Below are positions 1 through 9,100 of a stretch of DNA of 30,914 bases, in pieces. The stretch is from a virus. Each line of letters opens with the position of its first letter. The stretch's first letter is position 1. Both the position numbers and the translations under genes were made by a program. A model generated the notes under the pieces. That model saw nothing but the letters and a program-made list of their open reading frames with translations, did no database searches and was not told the origin of the DNA. The stretch spans positions 1-30,914 of IMG/VR virus record IMGVR_UViG_3300047354_001209. One strand, 5' to 3'.

Positions 1-1448
1 ATGATGAAAATGATGAAGGTACAGCAGACCGCTCGAACATTGCAGTTGCAGATAGAACATTAGATGTTTATAGTTTTGAAAAAGCAACTCGCATTGATGA
101 AATAATTGAAAAGGTGTTATTGGACAGCGACCAATTAAAAGAACTTGCAACACGTGAGTCAAAAAATGGAACCAAAGAATGGTTTAGAATAGATACAAAA
201 GTTTTCATTGATAACGATCCTGTTGCTACTGAACAATTAGGACGTCCACCGAGAATATATGTTTACAGTGTTATACCATATTTCCATGATGAATCTAAAG
301 TACAAGCGCCTACAGAAAAACCTACTAATATTGAAGGTTTAAAAAAGGCGGCAGTAAAACAATATGATTACATCTATACAGGAAAAAATGAAGATGTTAT
401 AAATGTTGACTTACAGTTCAATATGGCATTTATGCAGACAGCGTTTGCAAACTACGGTAACAACACAGGTGCGCAAAGATCTGGTACAGCAAACAGAATG
501 TCTATGCAAAATAACGATGAAGCAAATAGAGCAAAACCAGCAGAAAATAAAGGCAATGCTAATAACAGAGAAGCCGGTAAGGAAGTTGCTGAAAAAACAA
601 GATCACAAGTTACATCAGGATCAAGAGACTTTGACGTAAGACAAAAAATTGCAGAAATGTTTAATGATATGTTAAACTATAGCAGTGCAGATATGCTTAG
701 TGTAGAACTAAACATATGGGGAGATCCGTTTTTTATTCCGCAACAAACAGGAAACTATACAGGAAGAACTGTTGGTAATCCTAACATGACAGAAAACGGC
801 ACTGTGCAATATTTGACTAACCAAGTATATTGTGTTCTTAACTTTTTAACTCCGTTTGATTACCAAGTAAATGGCGCCACAATGGAAATGCCAAGAATCG
901 TTCCGGAATTTAGCGGATTGTATGTAGTAACACAAGTTTCTAATAAGTTTTCAAGTGGACAGTTTACACAAACACTTACAATGTATAGAAAAACTGGACA
1001 AGCAGACGAACCTACAGACAATAATAAAGGTGCAGTGGTTACAGATAGTGGCGCCGCGCCGCAAACAGGACCAGGTGCAGAACAACGTGCTAACAGTGCA
1101 GTGAATAATCAACAAGGCGGAACAAATTGTGATAACATAGTAACTGTTCCTGAAAGTGATGAAATTATAGATGCATACGGAGAGGACTTTAGTAATCCTA
1201 CTCCTATTATATCATCCAACACAAGATTACCTGGGACAGTTTCAGTTGGTGAAGTTACTTACAGCCCATTTGGAGATGCAATTTTTGCAAATAATTCTGC
1301 GGCATCAAAAACAGTGTCAGCAGTTTCTAATGCTAATGCTCAGGTTCAACGAGCGCAAGAACTGCAAGCCTTAAATACTGAATACACTAAAAGAGTACAA
1401 GCAATATCTTCTGGTAATAGGCGATTAGGAGGCTTATTAGGTCTATGA
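1..1448 (+). CDS. Putative baseplate hub protein (gp27-like), 5' end outside window
   Basis: The reading frame (codons from base 3) is already open at the left edge, so the gene starts upstream. A GTG at 114 lies inside a continuous charged helix-like stretch (YSFEKATRIDEIIEKVLL) and is unlikely to be the true start. About 482 residues are visible. One segment has the pattern YDYIYTGKNEDV...LQFNMAF. A 100-residue Asn/Gln/Lys-rich stretch follows. Near the C-terminal third is a beta segment GLYVVTQVSNKFSSGQFTQ followed by TLTMYR; the form 'Y.V..V...F..G.F.Q.L...R' is common in phage hub and late-control proteins. Position just before a tail lysozyme and a gp5-like needle supports a hub role (T4 gp27 binds gp5). 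The last four bases overlap the next start (ATGA), and the tail codons carry that gene's AGGAGG ribosome site. The structural role is fairly safe; the gp27 assignment is inference. Confidence 0.6.
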   Translation, partial: DENDEGTADRSNIAVADRTLDVYSFEKATRIDEIIEKVLLDSDQLKELATRESKNGTKEWFRIDTKVFIDNDPVATEQLGRPPRIYVYSVIPYFHDESKVQAPTEKPTNIEGLKKAAVKQYDYIYTGKNEDVINVDLQFNMAFMQTAFANYGNNTGAQRSGTANRMSMQNNDEANRAKPAENKGNANNREAGKEVAEKTRSQVTSGSRDFDVRQKIAEMFNDMLNYSSADMLSVELNIWGDPFFIPQQTGNYTGRTVGNPNMTENGTVQYLTNQVYCVLNFLTPFDYQVNGATMEMPRIVPEFSGLYVVTQVSNKFSSGQFTQTLTMYRKTGQADEPTDNNKGAVVTDSGAAPQTGPGAEQRANSAVNNQQGGTNCDNIVTVPESDEIIDAYGEDFSNPTPIISSNTRLPGTVSVGEVTYSPFGDAIFANNSAASKTVSAVSNANAQVQRAQELQALNTEYTKRVQAISSGNRRLGGLLGL

Positions 1449-2824
1449 GTTATGAAATTGACCAAATTGACAAAGCAGTTTTAGAATTAATAGCAAAGCA
1501 TGAATCCGGTAGCTTAGGCTATTATGCTGTATATCCTGGCCTCCGTAATGAAGAAATTACACAAATGACTTGCGCACAACTTTTGCGTTATATGAAAAAT
1601 AGAACAGATAGTGGAGTAAGATCAAGTGCATGTGGAAAATATCAATTTATAAGAGTATCATTATCTGATACAATTAACACAGCAGGAATTGATCCTCGTA
1701 AAACTTTGTATTCAGAAGAAGTCCAAGATTTTTTAATTCTAACAAGGTTAAAAAGATATCGTAAACACAATGATTGGAAGTCAGGTGAATTACCAACAGA
1801 CAAGTACATGATAAAACTTGCACAAGAATTTGCAAGTATGCCTGTACCATATGCTATGAAAGGAGCATCAAGACAACTTAACAAAGGACAAAGTTATTAC
1901 GCAGGTGATGGTCTCAATTCTGCTCATCACGATCCAGATACACTTTATACACAATTAGAAGATATCAAAGCAGGAGGTACTGGTGAAATAACTTCAGTAG
2001 ATGTTACACCCGCTGGACCTAATCAGGGACAAAGTGTAATCGGTACAAGTCCACGTACACAAACAGAACGTGCAGTATCTGGCACAGGATCAACAGCATC
2101 TCCAGACAGAGGACATCCTGGAGCACAGCCTTTACCAAATTCGGCACTACCGTCTGCAGGAGATGTTTATGTTTACAGACCAATTGATCCTTTAGACGAT
2201 AGATATGATTTTAGGACAGGAACACATGTTAGAGACATTGGAGTATACGGCACAGATTCTGTTGCATCAAATCCAGTAGTTGCAACAAACGTAGGTGAAT
2301 CTAATTCAGTCATTGATAGTGGCGTTATACATCCAGATGTAGATGGAGAGGATCCTCGAGGCAAAGACCAAATACCACAAGATCCTACCCCAGCAGAAAC
2401 TAATGATACAGCGGCAGCAACTTCATCCGCAGACGATCTGGCTGCCGAGTTAGATGCATTTGGAGGATTAGGCGAACCTGTGTCTGATCAAACACCATGC
2501 CCAGAACCAGTTACACAAAATTTACCTCAAGCAGAACCAACGGTGGTTATTACACAAACTAATACAGGAACAAATGACGAAACTGTAGAAACAAATAAAT
2601 CAGTTGAAGAAGTAAACCCCAGAGATACAAAACAGTTTGGCGGAGATAACGAAACACCAGCACAAAGACGTGAACAAAAAGTACAAAATATTTTAAACAA
2701 AACTTACGACAGGCGCGGCGATGCACGTAAAGCTTCAAGAAAAGCAGAAATATATAATCCTGGCGTAAAATATAAACACATTGCAGCCGGCAATGGCAAG
2801 TATATCGTAGTAGAAGAAGGATAA
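1445..2824 (+). CDS. Baseplate-associated lysozyme-like (muralytic) protein
   Basis: A 459-residue protein. Residues 1-160 look like a lysozyme/transglycosylase-fold domain: a predicted helix leads to KHESG with Glu20 in the position of the catalytic acid, then SSACGKYQFI, which is a variant of the 'G.YQ..' motif of such enzymes, and later AQEFASMPVP and GQSYYAGDG. It would cleave peptidoglycan glycan strands during injection. Residues 170-400 are a Pro/Thr/Gly/Asp-rich, probably disordered linker. Residues about 404-459 are basic and then hydrophobic (RREQKVQNILNKTYDRR to KYIVVEEG) and could be a docking tail. The start is set by AGGAGG at 1427-1432, and the gene overlaps its neighbour by 4 nt. 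In T4 the lysozyme domain lies inside gp5; here it is a separate gene next to the gp5-like gene. The fold call is from motifs only. Confidence 0.65.
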   Translation: MSYEIDQIDKAVLELIAKHESGSLGYYAVYPGLRNEEITQMTCAQLLRYMKNRTDSGVRSSACGKYQFIRVSLSDTINTAGIDPRKTLYSEEVQDFLILTRLKRYRKHNDWKSGELPTDKYMIKLAQEFASMPVPYAMKGASRQLNKGQSYYAGDGLNSAHHDPDTLYTQLEDIKAGGTGEITSVDVTPAGPNQGQSVIGTSPRTQTERAVSGTGSTASPDRGHPGAQPLPNSALPSAGDVYVYRPIDPLDDRYDFRTGTHVRDIGVYGTDSVASNPVVATNVGESNSVIDSGVIHPDVDGEDPRGKDQIPQDPTPAETNDTAAATSSADDLAAELDAFGGLGEPVSDQTPCPEPVTQNLPQAEPTVVITQTNTGTNDETVETNKSVEEVNPRDTKQFGGDNETPAQRREQKVQNILNKTYDRRGDARKASRKAEIYNPGVKYKHIAAGNGKYIVVEEG

Positions 2825-2825
2825 T

Positions 2826-5645
2826 ATGCAGTATAAACGTAGTAGTAGATCAAGACCAGAAATTAGAGACAACGTTTTATATGAAGCTGTTGTTGTAAAT
2901 CATCTTGATCGTAGATATATGGGTGGCTTAGAAGTTGAAATATTAAACTACACTACTTCAGGCGATACACCGGAACTTACTGGACAATTAAAACATGTAA
3001 GATATCTTTCTCCGTTTTACGGTATAACACCAAACACAGGTTTATCACCAAATGACGGATATGCTAACACACAAAAAAGTTATGGCATGTGGGCAGTACC
3101 ACCAGATATTGGAACAAGAGTTTTAGTTTGTTTTGCTGAAGGAAATGCAAACTTTGGATATTGGATTGGTTGTATACCTGATGACTATATGAACTTTATG
3201 GTTCCTGATCCACGTTCAGCTACTGAGCGTACCACCGACAGCACACCTCCATCACTTACAGGTGCAAAACTTCCTGTAGGCGAATATAACAAATTATTAG
3301 AAACAGCAGAATTATTAGACCCAACACTTTTTAACAAACCGTACAATAAAGATTTTGTAGGTGTCTTAGAAGCACAGGGTTTATTATACGACGAAACACG
3401 CGGTACAACAACATCAAGTTCAAGACGTGAAACACCAAGTATGGTGTTTGGCATAAGCACACCAGGACCGTTAGACAAAAGAACAGGCTCACCAAAAGCA
3501 AGCGTAGGACCAGCAGGCGACAAAGTTAGAATGCCGTCTAATAGGTTAGGCGGATCGTCTATTGTAATGGACGACGGTGACGACAAACTAATAAGAAAAA
3601 CACATGCAGAAGATGGACCTCCGTTTTATGTTAATGCAGAAGCAGGAGAATTAGGTGGCGACGAAACTATACCTCAAAATGAAGGTATACGTATTAGAAC
3701 ACGCACAGGACATCAAATATTACTACACAATTCAGAAGACTTAATCTATATTGGTAACAGTAGAGGAACTGCATGGATCGAACTTACTTCAGATGGAAAA
3801 ATTGATATTCATGCAACTGATAGTATTAGTGTTATGAGTGGTCAAGATGTAAACTTTACAGCAGAAAGAGATTTTAATGTTGATGCTGGCCGTAACGTGA
3901 ATATTAAGGCATCTGGTAGATGGGCAGATTTTCAACATTTTGAAGATGGCAAAGAAAACGGTAGAGTGCAAATTGAAGCATTATTTAATAAAAATGTTAT
4001 TGTGGGCGCAGATTATAAAATAAAAATTGACGGCGAAGCAGATACTACAATAGGTAAAGATAATAACACTTCTATATCAGGTGCAGATCATTTAACTGTA
4101 AAAGGTAACATCTATGAACGCACAGATGGTTCTAAACATTCAAGTAGTAGATTGTCACAATACAGAACATCAGATCTTGCTATACATGATACAGCAACAA
4201 ATGCATATTTCCTTAGTGCAAAAGCAATACAGAATAAAGCAACCGGTGGAGATAGTAGATCTTATATTAACGGAAACATAGAAACTATTGTTACCGGACA
4301 CAGACATGAAAACATTACTGGTGAAGTACACTTAATTACAGAATCAAATCATCGTACTTTAGTAGGCGCAGATGTATCGTTAACTGCCGCTACAACAATT
4401 GATACTTTTGCTGGCGGCAACATAAACACAACTACCCAAGCAAGTAGTTATTTGACAGCATCAACAAATATTAATCAACAAGCTGGCGGAATTATTGCTG
4501 GTGATGCAGGCGAAATACATTGGAACAGTGGACTAAGTGGAGGAGCATCATTAGGAAATGATCCTACTGCGGCAATAACAGCGTTAACAGCAGTGAAAGC
4601 GACTGCACCAGAAGGTGCAGAGGCACCAAACTTATTAGTAACAGTTCCGTTACCATATGTGTTCCCGGGTGCGGTTGGCGCAGTGCCTTACGAAAGTATA
4701 CTTACAAGAGCACCGCAACACGAACCGTGGACACAACATGAAAATATGAATCCACAAGGATATAAGCCACAACAAACAGATAGAGAATCTCCGGGCATAT
4801 TACCATTGAATGATAGAATTATCACACCTGATACATTTATAGGCGGCAAAACATTAGATGGCCAAAGCAAAACAGTTACAGGTAGTAGTGGTGCAGGACA
4901 ATCATCTACATTCTTTGACGGTGGCACTGGCGACGGACAGATTACAAACAACGCACAAGGTAGAGGTACAGCAACAACATCAACAAGAGGCGATTTTGCT
5001 GTAGATACTGCACGAGGATCAGGATCAGGTTGTAACTCATTCTTCATAGGTGATGGTGCATTAGGAGAAATTAAAACTAAGAGCGGACTTACCACAATGG
5101 TTGCAGAACTATTTGTTCCTAACTTCCAAGGATTTATTGATGACTTAGAAGCTACAGGTTACCAAATTAAATCATTGGGCGGATACTGTAAGAGACAAAC
5201 TGTAAGTGGATCAAGTTGGTCTGTACATGCTTCAGGTGGCGCTATTGATATTAATCCACCGAATCCTGTAATGAACAATGGACCAAATGGATTCTTTAGT
5301 CCAAGACCTGCAAATGCGCCTATTACTGATATGCCATCTAACACATTAGAGCTTGCAAACAAGCATGGCTTAGGTTGGGGAGGTGCATGGAGTTCGATAG
5401 ACGATGCTATGCATTTTAGTGCATACAAAGGTGAAGGCGGTGCATATAGATTTAGAAAAGGTTACATACCTTTAGGTCCTACAGACGAAGCGGCACAACA
5501 AAACCAGAAACCAGAAGATGGAGAAGATTTAGCAGAAGCAACAGTTCCAGCAGAATCAGAACAGAATTTACCTGGCACACAAAATGCTGACGGCACTGCA
5601 AATGCAGACGGTGGCGATGGCGATACAGGTGATGCCAGAAGTTAA
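2826..5645 (+). CDS. 5: gp5/VgrG-like baseplate needle protein with C-terminal M15-type peptidase
   Basis: A 939-residue central spike. Residues 1-125 form an OB-fold-like N-terminus (YEAVVVNHLDRRYMGGLEVE ... VPPDIGTRVLVCFAEGNANF...GYWIGCI) typical of gp5 and VgrG. From about 285 (IRIRTRTGHQILLHN) the chain becomes VgrG-like beta-helix repeats such as DGKIDIHATDSISV and FNVDAGRNVNIKA, to about 570. A Gly/Ser/Thr linker leads to a C-terminal domain of about 770-880 with SVHASGGAID (Ser799, His801, Gly804, Ala806, Asp808) and DAMHF (His863). This is the S-x-H-x-x-G-x-A-x-D plus later His arrangement of zinc D-Ala-D-Ala carboxypeptidase/L-Ala-D-Glu endopeptidases (VanY/M15). It would puncture the outer membrane and cut peptide cross-links. 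There is no lysozyme domain between OB fold and helix, unlike T4 gp5 (575 aa). AAGAAGGA at 2814-2821 is a good ribosome site. Confidence 0.85.
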   Translation: MQYKRSSRSRPEIRDNVLYEAVVVNHLDRRYMGGLEVEILNYTTSGDTPELTGQLKHVRYLSPFYGITPNTGLSPNDGYANTQKSYGMWAVPPDIGTRVLVCFAEGNANFGYWIGCIPDDYMNFMVPDPRSATERTTDSTPPSLTGAKLPVGEYNKLLETAELLDPTLFNKPYNKDFVGVLEAQGLLYDETRGTTTSSSRRETPSMVFGISTPGPLDKRTGSPKASVGPAGDKVRMPSNRLGGSSIVMDDGDDKLIRKTHAEDGPPFYVNAEAGELGGDETIPQNEGIRIRTRTGHQILLHNSEDLIYIGNSRGTAWIELTSDGKIDIHATDSISVMSGQDVNFTAERDFNVDAGRNVNIKASGRWADFQHFEDGKENGRVQIEALFNKNVIVGADYKIKIDGEADTTIGKDNNTSISGADHLTVKGNIYERTDGSKHSSSRLSQYRTSDLAIHDTATNAYFLSAKAIQNKATGGDSRSYINGNIETIVTGHRHENITGEVHLITESNHRTLVGADVSLTAATTIDTFAGGNINTTTQASSYLTASTNINQQAGGIIAGDAGEIHWNSGLSGGASLGNDPTAAITALTAVKATAPEGAEAPNLLVTVPLPYVFPGAVGAVPYESILTRAPQHEPWTQHENMNPQGYKPQQTDRESPGILPLNDRIITPDTFIGGKTLDGQSKTVTGSSGAGQSSTFFDGGTGDGQITNNAQGRGTATTSTRGDFAVDTARGSGSGCNSFFIGDGALGEIKTKSGLTTMVAELFVPNFQGFIDDLEATGYQIKSLGGYCKRQTVSGSSWSVHASGGAIDINPPNPVMNNGPNGFFSPRPANAPITDMPSNTLELANKHGLGWGGAWSSIDDAMHFSAYKGEGGAYRFRKGYIPLGPTDEAAQQNQKPEDGEDLAEATVPAESEQNLPGTQNADGTANADGGDGDTGDARS

Positions 5646-5652
5646 ATAAATA
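5645..5652 (+). promoter_or_regulatory. T4 late-promoter-like AATAAATA touching the gp25 start
   Basis: AATAAATAC begins on the last base of the upstream stop codon and ends four bases before the gp25 ATG. It differs from the T4 late element TATAAATA at one base. Initiation at the usual distance would fall on the ATG itself, so it may be non-functional or give a leaderless message. The same layout recurs at 25456. No strong Shine-Dalgarno sequence precedes this ATG. Confidence 0.3.
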
Positions 5653-5656
5653 CGAT

Positions 5657-6097
5657 ATGAGCAGTTTAGAAAAAGACATATATAAAACAGTGAAAGTTAA
5701 ATCCACTACAAAAGTGGATAATCCTACTACACGAGCATATAAAGGCTTTAGTACACAAAGTACAAATAAGAACGAATTTGCATTGTATGACTTTGAATTA
5801 ATTAAACAAGATATTATTAACCATTTTCACATTAGGCAAGGGGAAAAATTAAGCGATCCAACTTTTGGATGCATAATTTGGGACTTATTATATGAGCCGT
5901 TTACTTCACAGATACAAACTGCGATTATAAGAAATGTTACTGAAATTGTAAATTTTGATCCACGTATATCTGTAGACGAAATAATTGTTGACACTTACGA
6001 ACAAGGCATTCAAGTAGAAGCATTATTGACATATCTTCCGTATAATATTTCTGAAGCAATGCGTTTTAAGTTCGATCAAAACGCTGGTTTAGCTTAA
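5657..6097 (+). CDS. 25: gp25-like baseplate wedge subunit
   Basis: A 146-residue protein close in size to T4 gp25 (132 aa). It has the gp25/GPW pattern: YDFELIKQDIINHFHIRQGE (about 44-63), then DPTFGCIIWDLLYEP (about 67-81), the counterpart of the family's 'P.FG..i...lfEp' motif, and a C-terminal FDPRISVDEIIVD strand region. gp25 is a core wedge component of contractile injection systems and joins the wedges to the sheath-nucleating inner baseplate; its relative in type VI secretion is TssE. It sits directly before gp6, its known partner. The ribosome site is weak (AGAAG about 15 nt upstream), and an AATAAATA element abuts the ATG. The length of about 40 N-terminal residues before the conserved part is slightly longer than in T4. 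Confidence 0.9.
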   Translation: MSSLEKDIYKTVKVKSTTKVDNPTTRAYKGFSTQSTNKNEFALYDFELIKQDIINHFHIRQGEKLSDPTFGCIIWDLLYEPFTSQIQTAIIRNVTEIVNFDPRISVDEIIVDTYEQGIQVEALLTYLPYNISEAMRFKFDQNAGLA

Positions 6098-6127
6098 AAG
6101 AAAAATATACGCACATTATTATCTTAG

Positions 6128-6134
6128 CTAAATA
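6128..6134 (+). promoter_or_regulatory. Late-promoter-like CTAAATA upstream of gp6
   Basis: The 59-nt gap between gp25 and gp6 holds GCTAAATATT, 23 nt upstream of the gp6 ATG. The gp6 ribosome site AAGGAAG lies at 6144-6150, so a transcript starting a few bases downstream of the element would keep it. This spacing suits a T4-type late promoter. No hairpin terminator is visible in the gap. Confidence 0.45.
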
Positions 6135-6156
6135 TTAAAGTATAAGGAAGCAAAAT

Positions 6157-9100
6157 ATGTCTACAGTTGATAGACAGTCAAGGTTACTTGTAGCCGAAGA
6201 CTGGAAAAGAATTTACCAATCGTTCCGCAACGCTGACTTTCAAAGTTACGACTTTGATAATCTTCGCAGAACGATGATTACATACCTCAGAAACAATTAT
6301 CCTGAGGACTTTAACGATTACATTGAATCAAGCGAATATCTTGCGCTTATAGACCTTATTGCATTTCTTGGTCAAAACATCAGCTTCCGTGTTGACCTTA
6401 ATGCAAGAGAAAACTTCCTTGAAACAGCAGAGCGCAGAGAAAGTATTTTACGTCTTGCACGTATGCTTTCTTACAATCCAAGACGTAACCAAGCCGCAAA
6501 TGGCTTACTAAGAATAGACACTGTGCGTACTACAGAAAATGTATTAGACAGCTCAGGACTTAACTTAGGCAACATTACAGTCAAATGGAACGACAATAAA
6601 AATGCCAATTATTTTGAGCAGTTTACAAAAATTGTAAATGCGGCTTTACCAAAAACTAATAAAGTTGGTAATCCTTTAAAAAATGCTACAATCGAAAATG
6701 TACAAACTTCACAGTATAGATTTAATGCTACTAATGTTTCACAAGCTATATTTCCTTTTAGTAAAAGCATCGAAGGTGTAAGCACACGCTTTGAAGTAGT
6801 TTCATCAACATTACAAGGTGAGAACATTGTTGAAGAAGCACCGCTACCGGGTGTAAGTCCTGCTTTCTTATTCAGAGATGACGGACAAGGTGTTGCCAGT
6901 AGTAACACAGGATTCTTTATGCATTTCCGTCAAGGTAAAATACAAGACGGCACATTTAGTTTAGCTACACCTGTACCTAATCAGACAGTTGCAATTGATG
7001 CTGAAAAAATTAACGACACAGATGTTTGGTTATATGAAATAGACAGCAACGGTGTTGAATTAGATCAATGGACTAAATTAGAAGCTATAAAAGGTAATAA
7101 CATAATCTATAACAGTTTGTTTAATAATATACGTAAGGTATATTCTGTAAGCACACGCATAGGTGATAGAATTAACCTTGTTTTTAGTGATGGAGTTTTT
7201 GGAGACTTACCAAGCGGAAACTACAAAACATATTTTAGATCAAGTGATAGTTTAATAGGCACAATTACTCCAGCCGCAATGGGTAACATTGAAGTTGTTA
7301 TTCCTTATCAAAGCGTAACAGGTTCACAAGAAACACTTACGCTTACATTAAAATTAGCGGCTCCTGTAACAAACGGATCAGCATCTGAATCAAATAATGA
7401 AATTAGACAAAATGCACCGGCTGCATTTTATATTCAAAATAGACTTATTACAGCAGAGGATTATAACTTAGGTCCACTACAAGTAAGTCAGGATATTATT
7501 AAAACAAAAAGTGTCAACAGAGTAAGTAGTGGTATATCACGTTACTTTGATTTGAAAGATGCTACAGGCAAATACAGCAATACAAAGATATTTGCTGAAG
7601 ATGGAGTATTGTACAAAGAATATTTCAATAAAACACAGGATTTTGTATTTGGATCACAAAGCGATATTGAAGGTTTAATAGTAAACACATTAGAACCTAT
7701 TATTAAATCCAATAGTGTAAAGAATTTTTACTATGATAAGTTTCCAAAAATTAATGCAGAAGATTTAAATGCGGCTTGGTCAAATGTAAAAACAGCTACT
7801 AATGAAATTACTGGTTACTTTTTAGATGTAAACAGTTCTCCTTTACCGGTAGGATTGTCATTTACTACAAATAACTTAAAACTTATTGAAGTTGGTGCAT
7901 TACTAAAATTTAAAGCACCGGCAGGCAAACACTTTATGGTTAAAAACAACCAAAACATTTTAATGGACGGTGAAGCTGATCATAGAGATAGTAAAACTTA
8001 TCTTTATGCTACAGTAGACAGCATAGTAGGCGACGGAACCACTATCCAGCAAAACGGCAAAGGTCCAATTACTTTTAAAACTATAGTTCCAGATGGTGCA
8101 ATACTTAAACAAATTATTCCGTCATTATCTAAAATATTTACAGACGATATAAAAGTACAAATTATTGACAAGATGTTTGCTTACAAAAACTTTGCAATAA
8201 GATACGATTATGCTACTGACAGAGAATGGAAACTTATATTAAGTGAAAATGTAAATTCTGTAGGCAACTTTAGTTTAGGTAAAACAGGCGACATAAGCGG
8301 CCAGAACTTAGATTCAAGTTGGATAATCAACTTAACCACAGATGGACAAAAATACATTATTACACACAGAAATGCAAGATACAATTTTGAAAGTGCCAAT
8401 GAAGTAAAATTCTTCTTTGATTCAGCAGATAAAATTTATGATCCATCTTCAGGAAAAACATTTAGAGATACAATTACAGTATTAAACATTAATACTAAAC
8501 CTGACGAACTTACTCCTTTCAACTATGACCTGCGTTGGTTAATAGACGATGCATATAGAGATGCAGAAGGATATATTGACACAAGGAAATTACAACTTAC
8601 ATTCCTTGACGATGATGACAATGGTGTTTTTGATGATCCTGAAGTATTTGAAGAAATTGTAAAACCTGAAACAAATGTTAGTACCAAATATATTTTCCAA
8701 AAAAGATATGTAACTACAGACGGTGTTGAAAGTTTCAAGTATATAGATAATATTGCAGGCGAAGTTACAGTAGTAACTAACGAAGCTGGAATAGCACCTT
8801 ACAGTTCAAGAACTGAAGGACAAATTTTTTACTTGATAGAAGAAGCAGTATTTAAAATACTAAACAAGTCTGCTAACAATACAGAAATTACAACAGAGTA
8901 CAAAGCATTTATAGGTAGAGACAAACTAAAATTTAGTTACAGCCATGTAGCAGATAGTAATCATAGAATTGATCCAAGTGTAAGCAATATTATTGATACA
9001 TTTGTATTGACAAATAGTTATGATACTGCAATGCGTAATTACATTTCAAGCACTACAGCGTTATTACCTATACCGCCAAGTAATGATGAATTATTTAGAA

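Noticed and set aside
1-63. Short + strand frame starting ATGATGAAAATGATG
   Set aside because: It stops after 20 codons and overlaps the open hub frame; it is a chance frame.
114-116. GTG as start of the first gene
   Set aside because: The frame stays open from base 3 and the upstream residues continue a helix-like segment, so the gene begins outside the window.
3185-3586. 133-codon minus-strand frame inside the gp5-like gene
   Set aside because: It mirrors Ser/Pro/Thr codons of the real gene and shows no ribosome site or family motif.
6098-6156. Possible terminator between gp25 and gp6
   Set aside because: No GC-rich hairpin followed by a T-run is visible; the gap fits a promoter and ribosome site instead.
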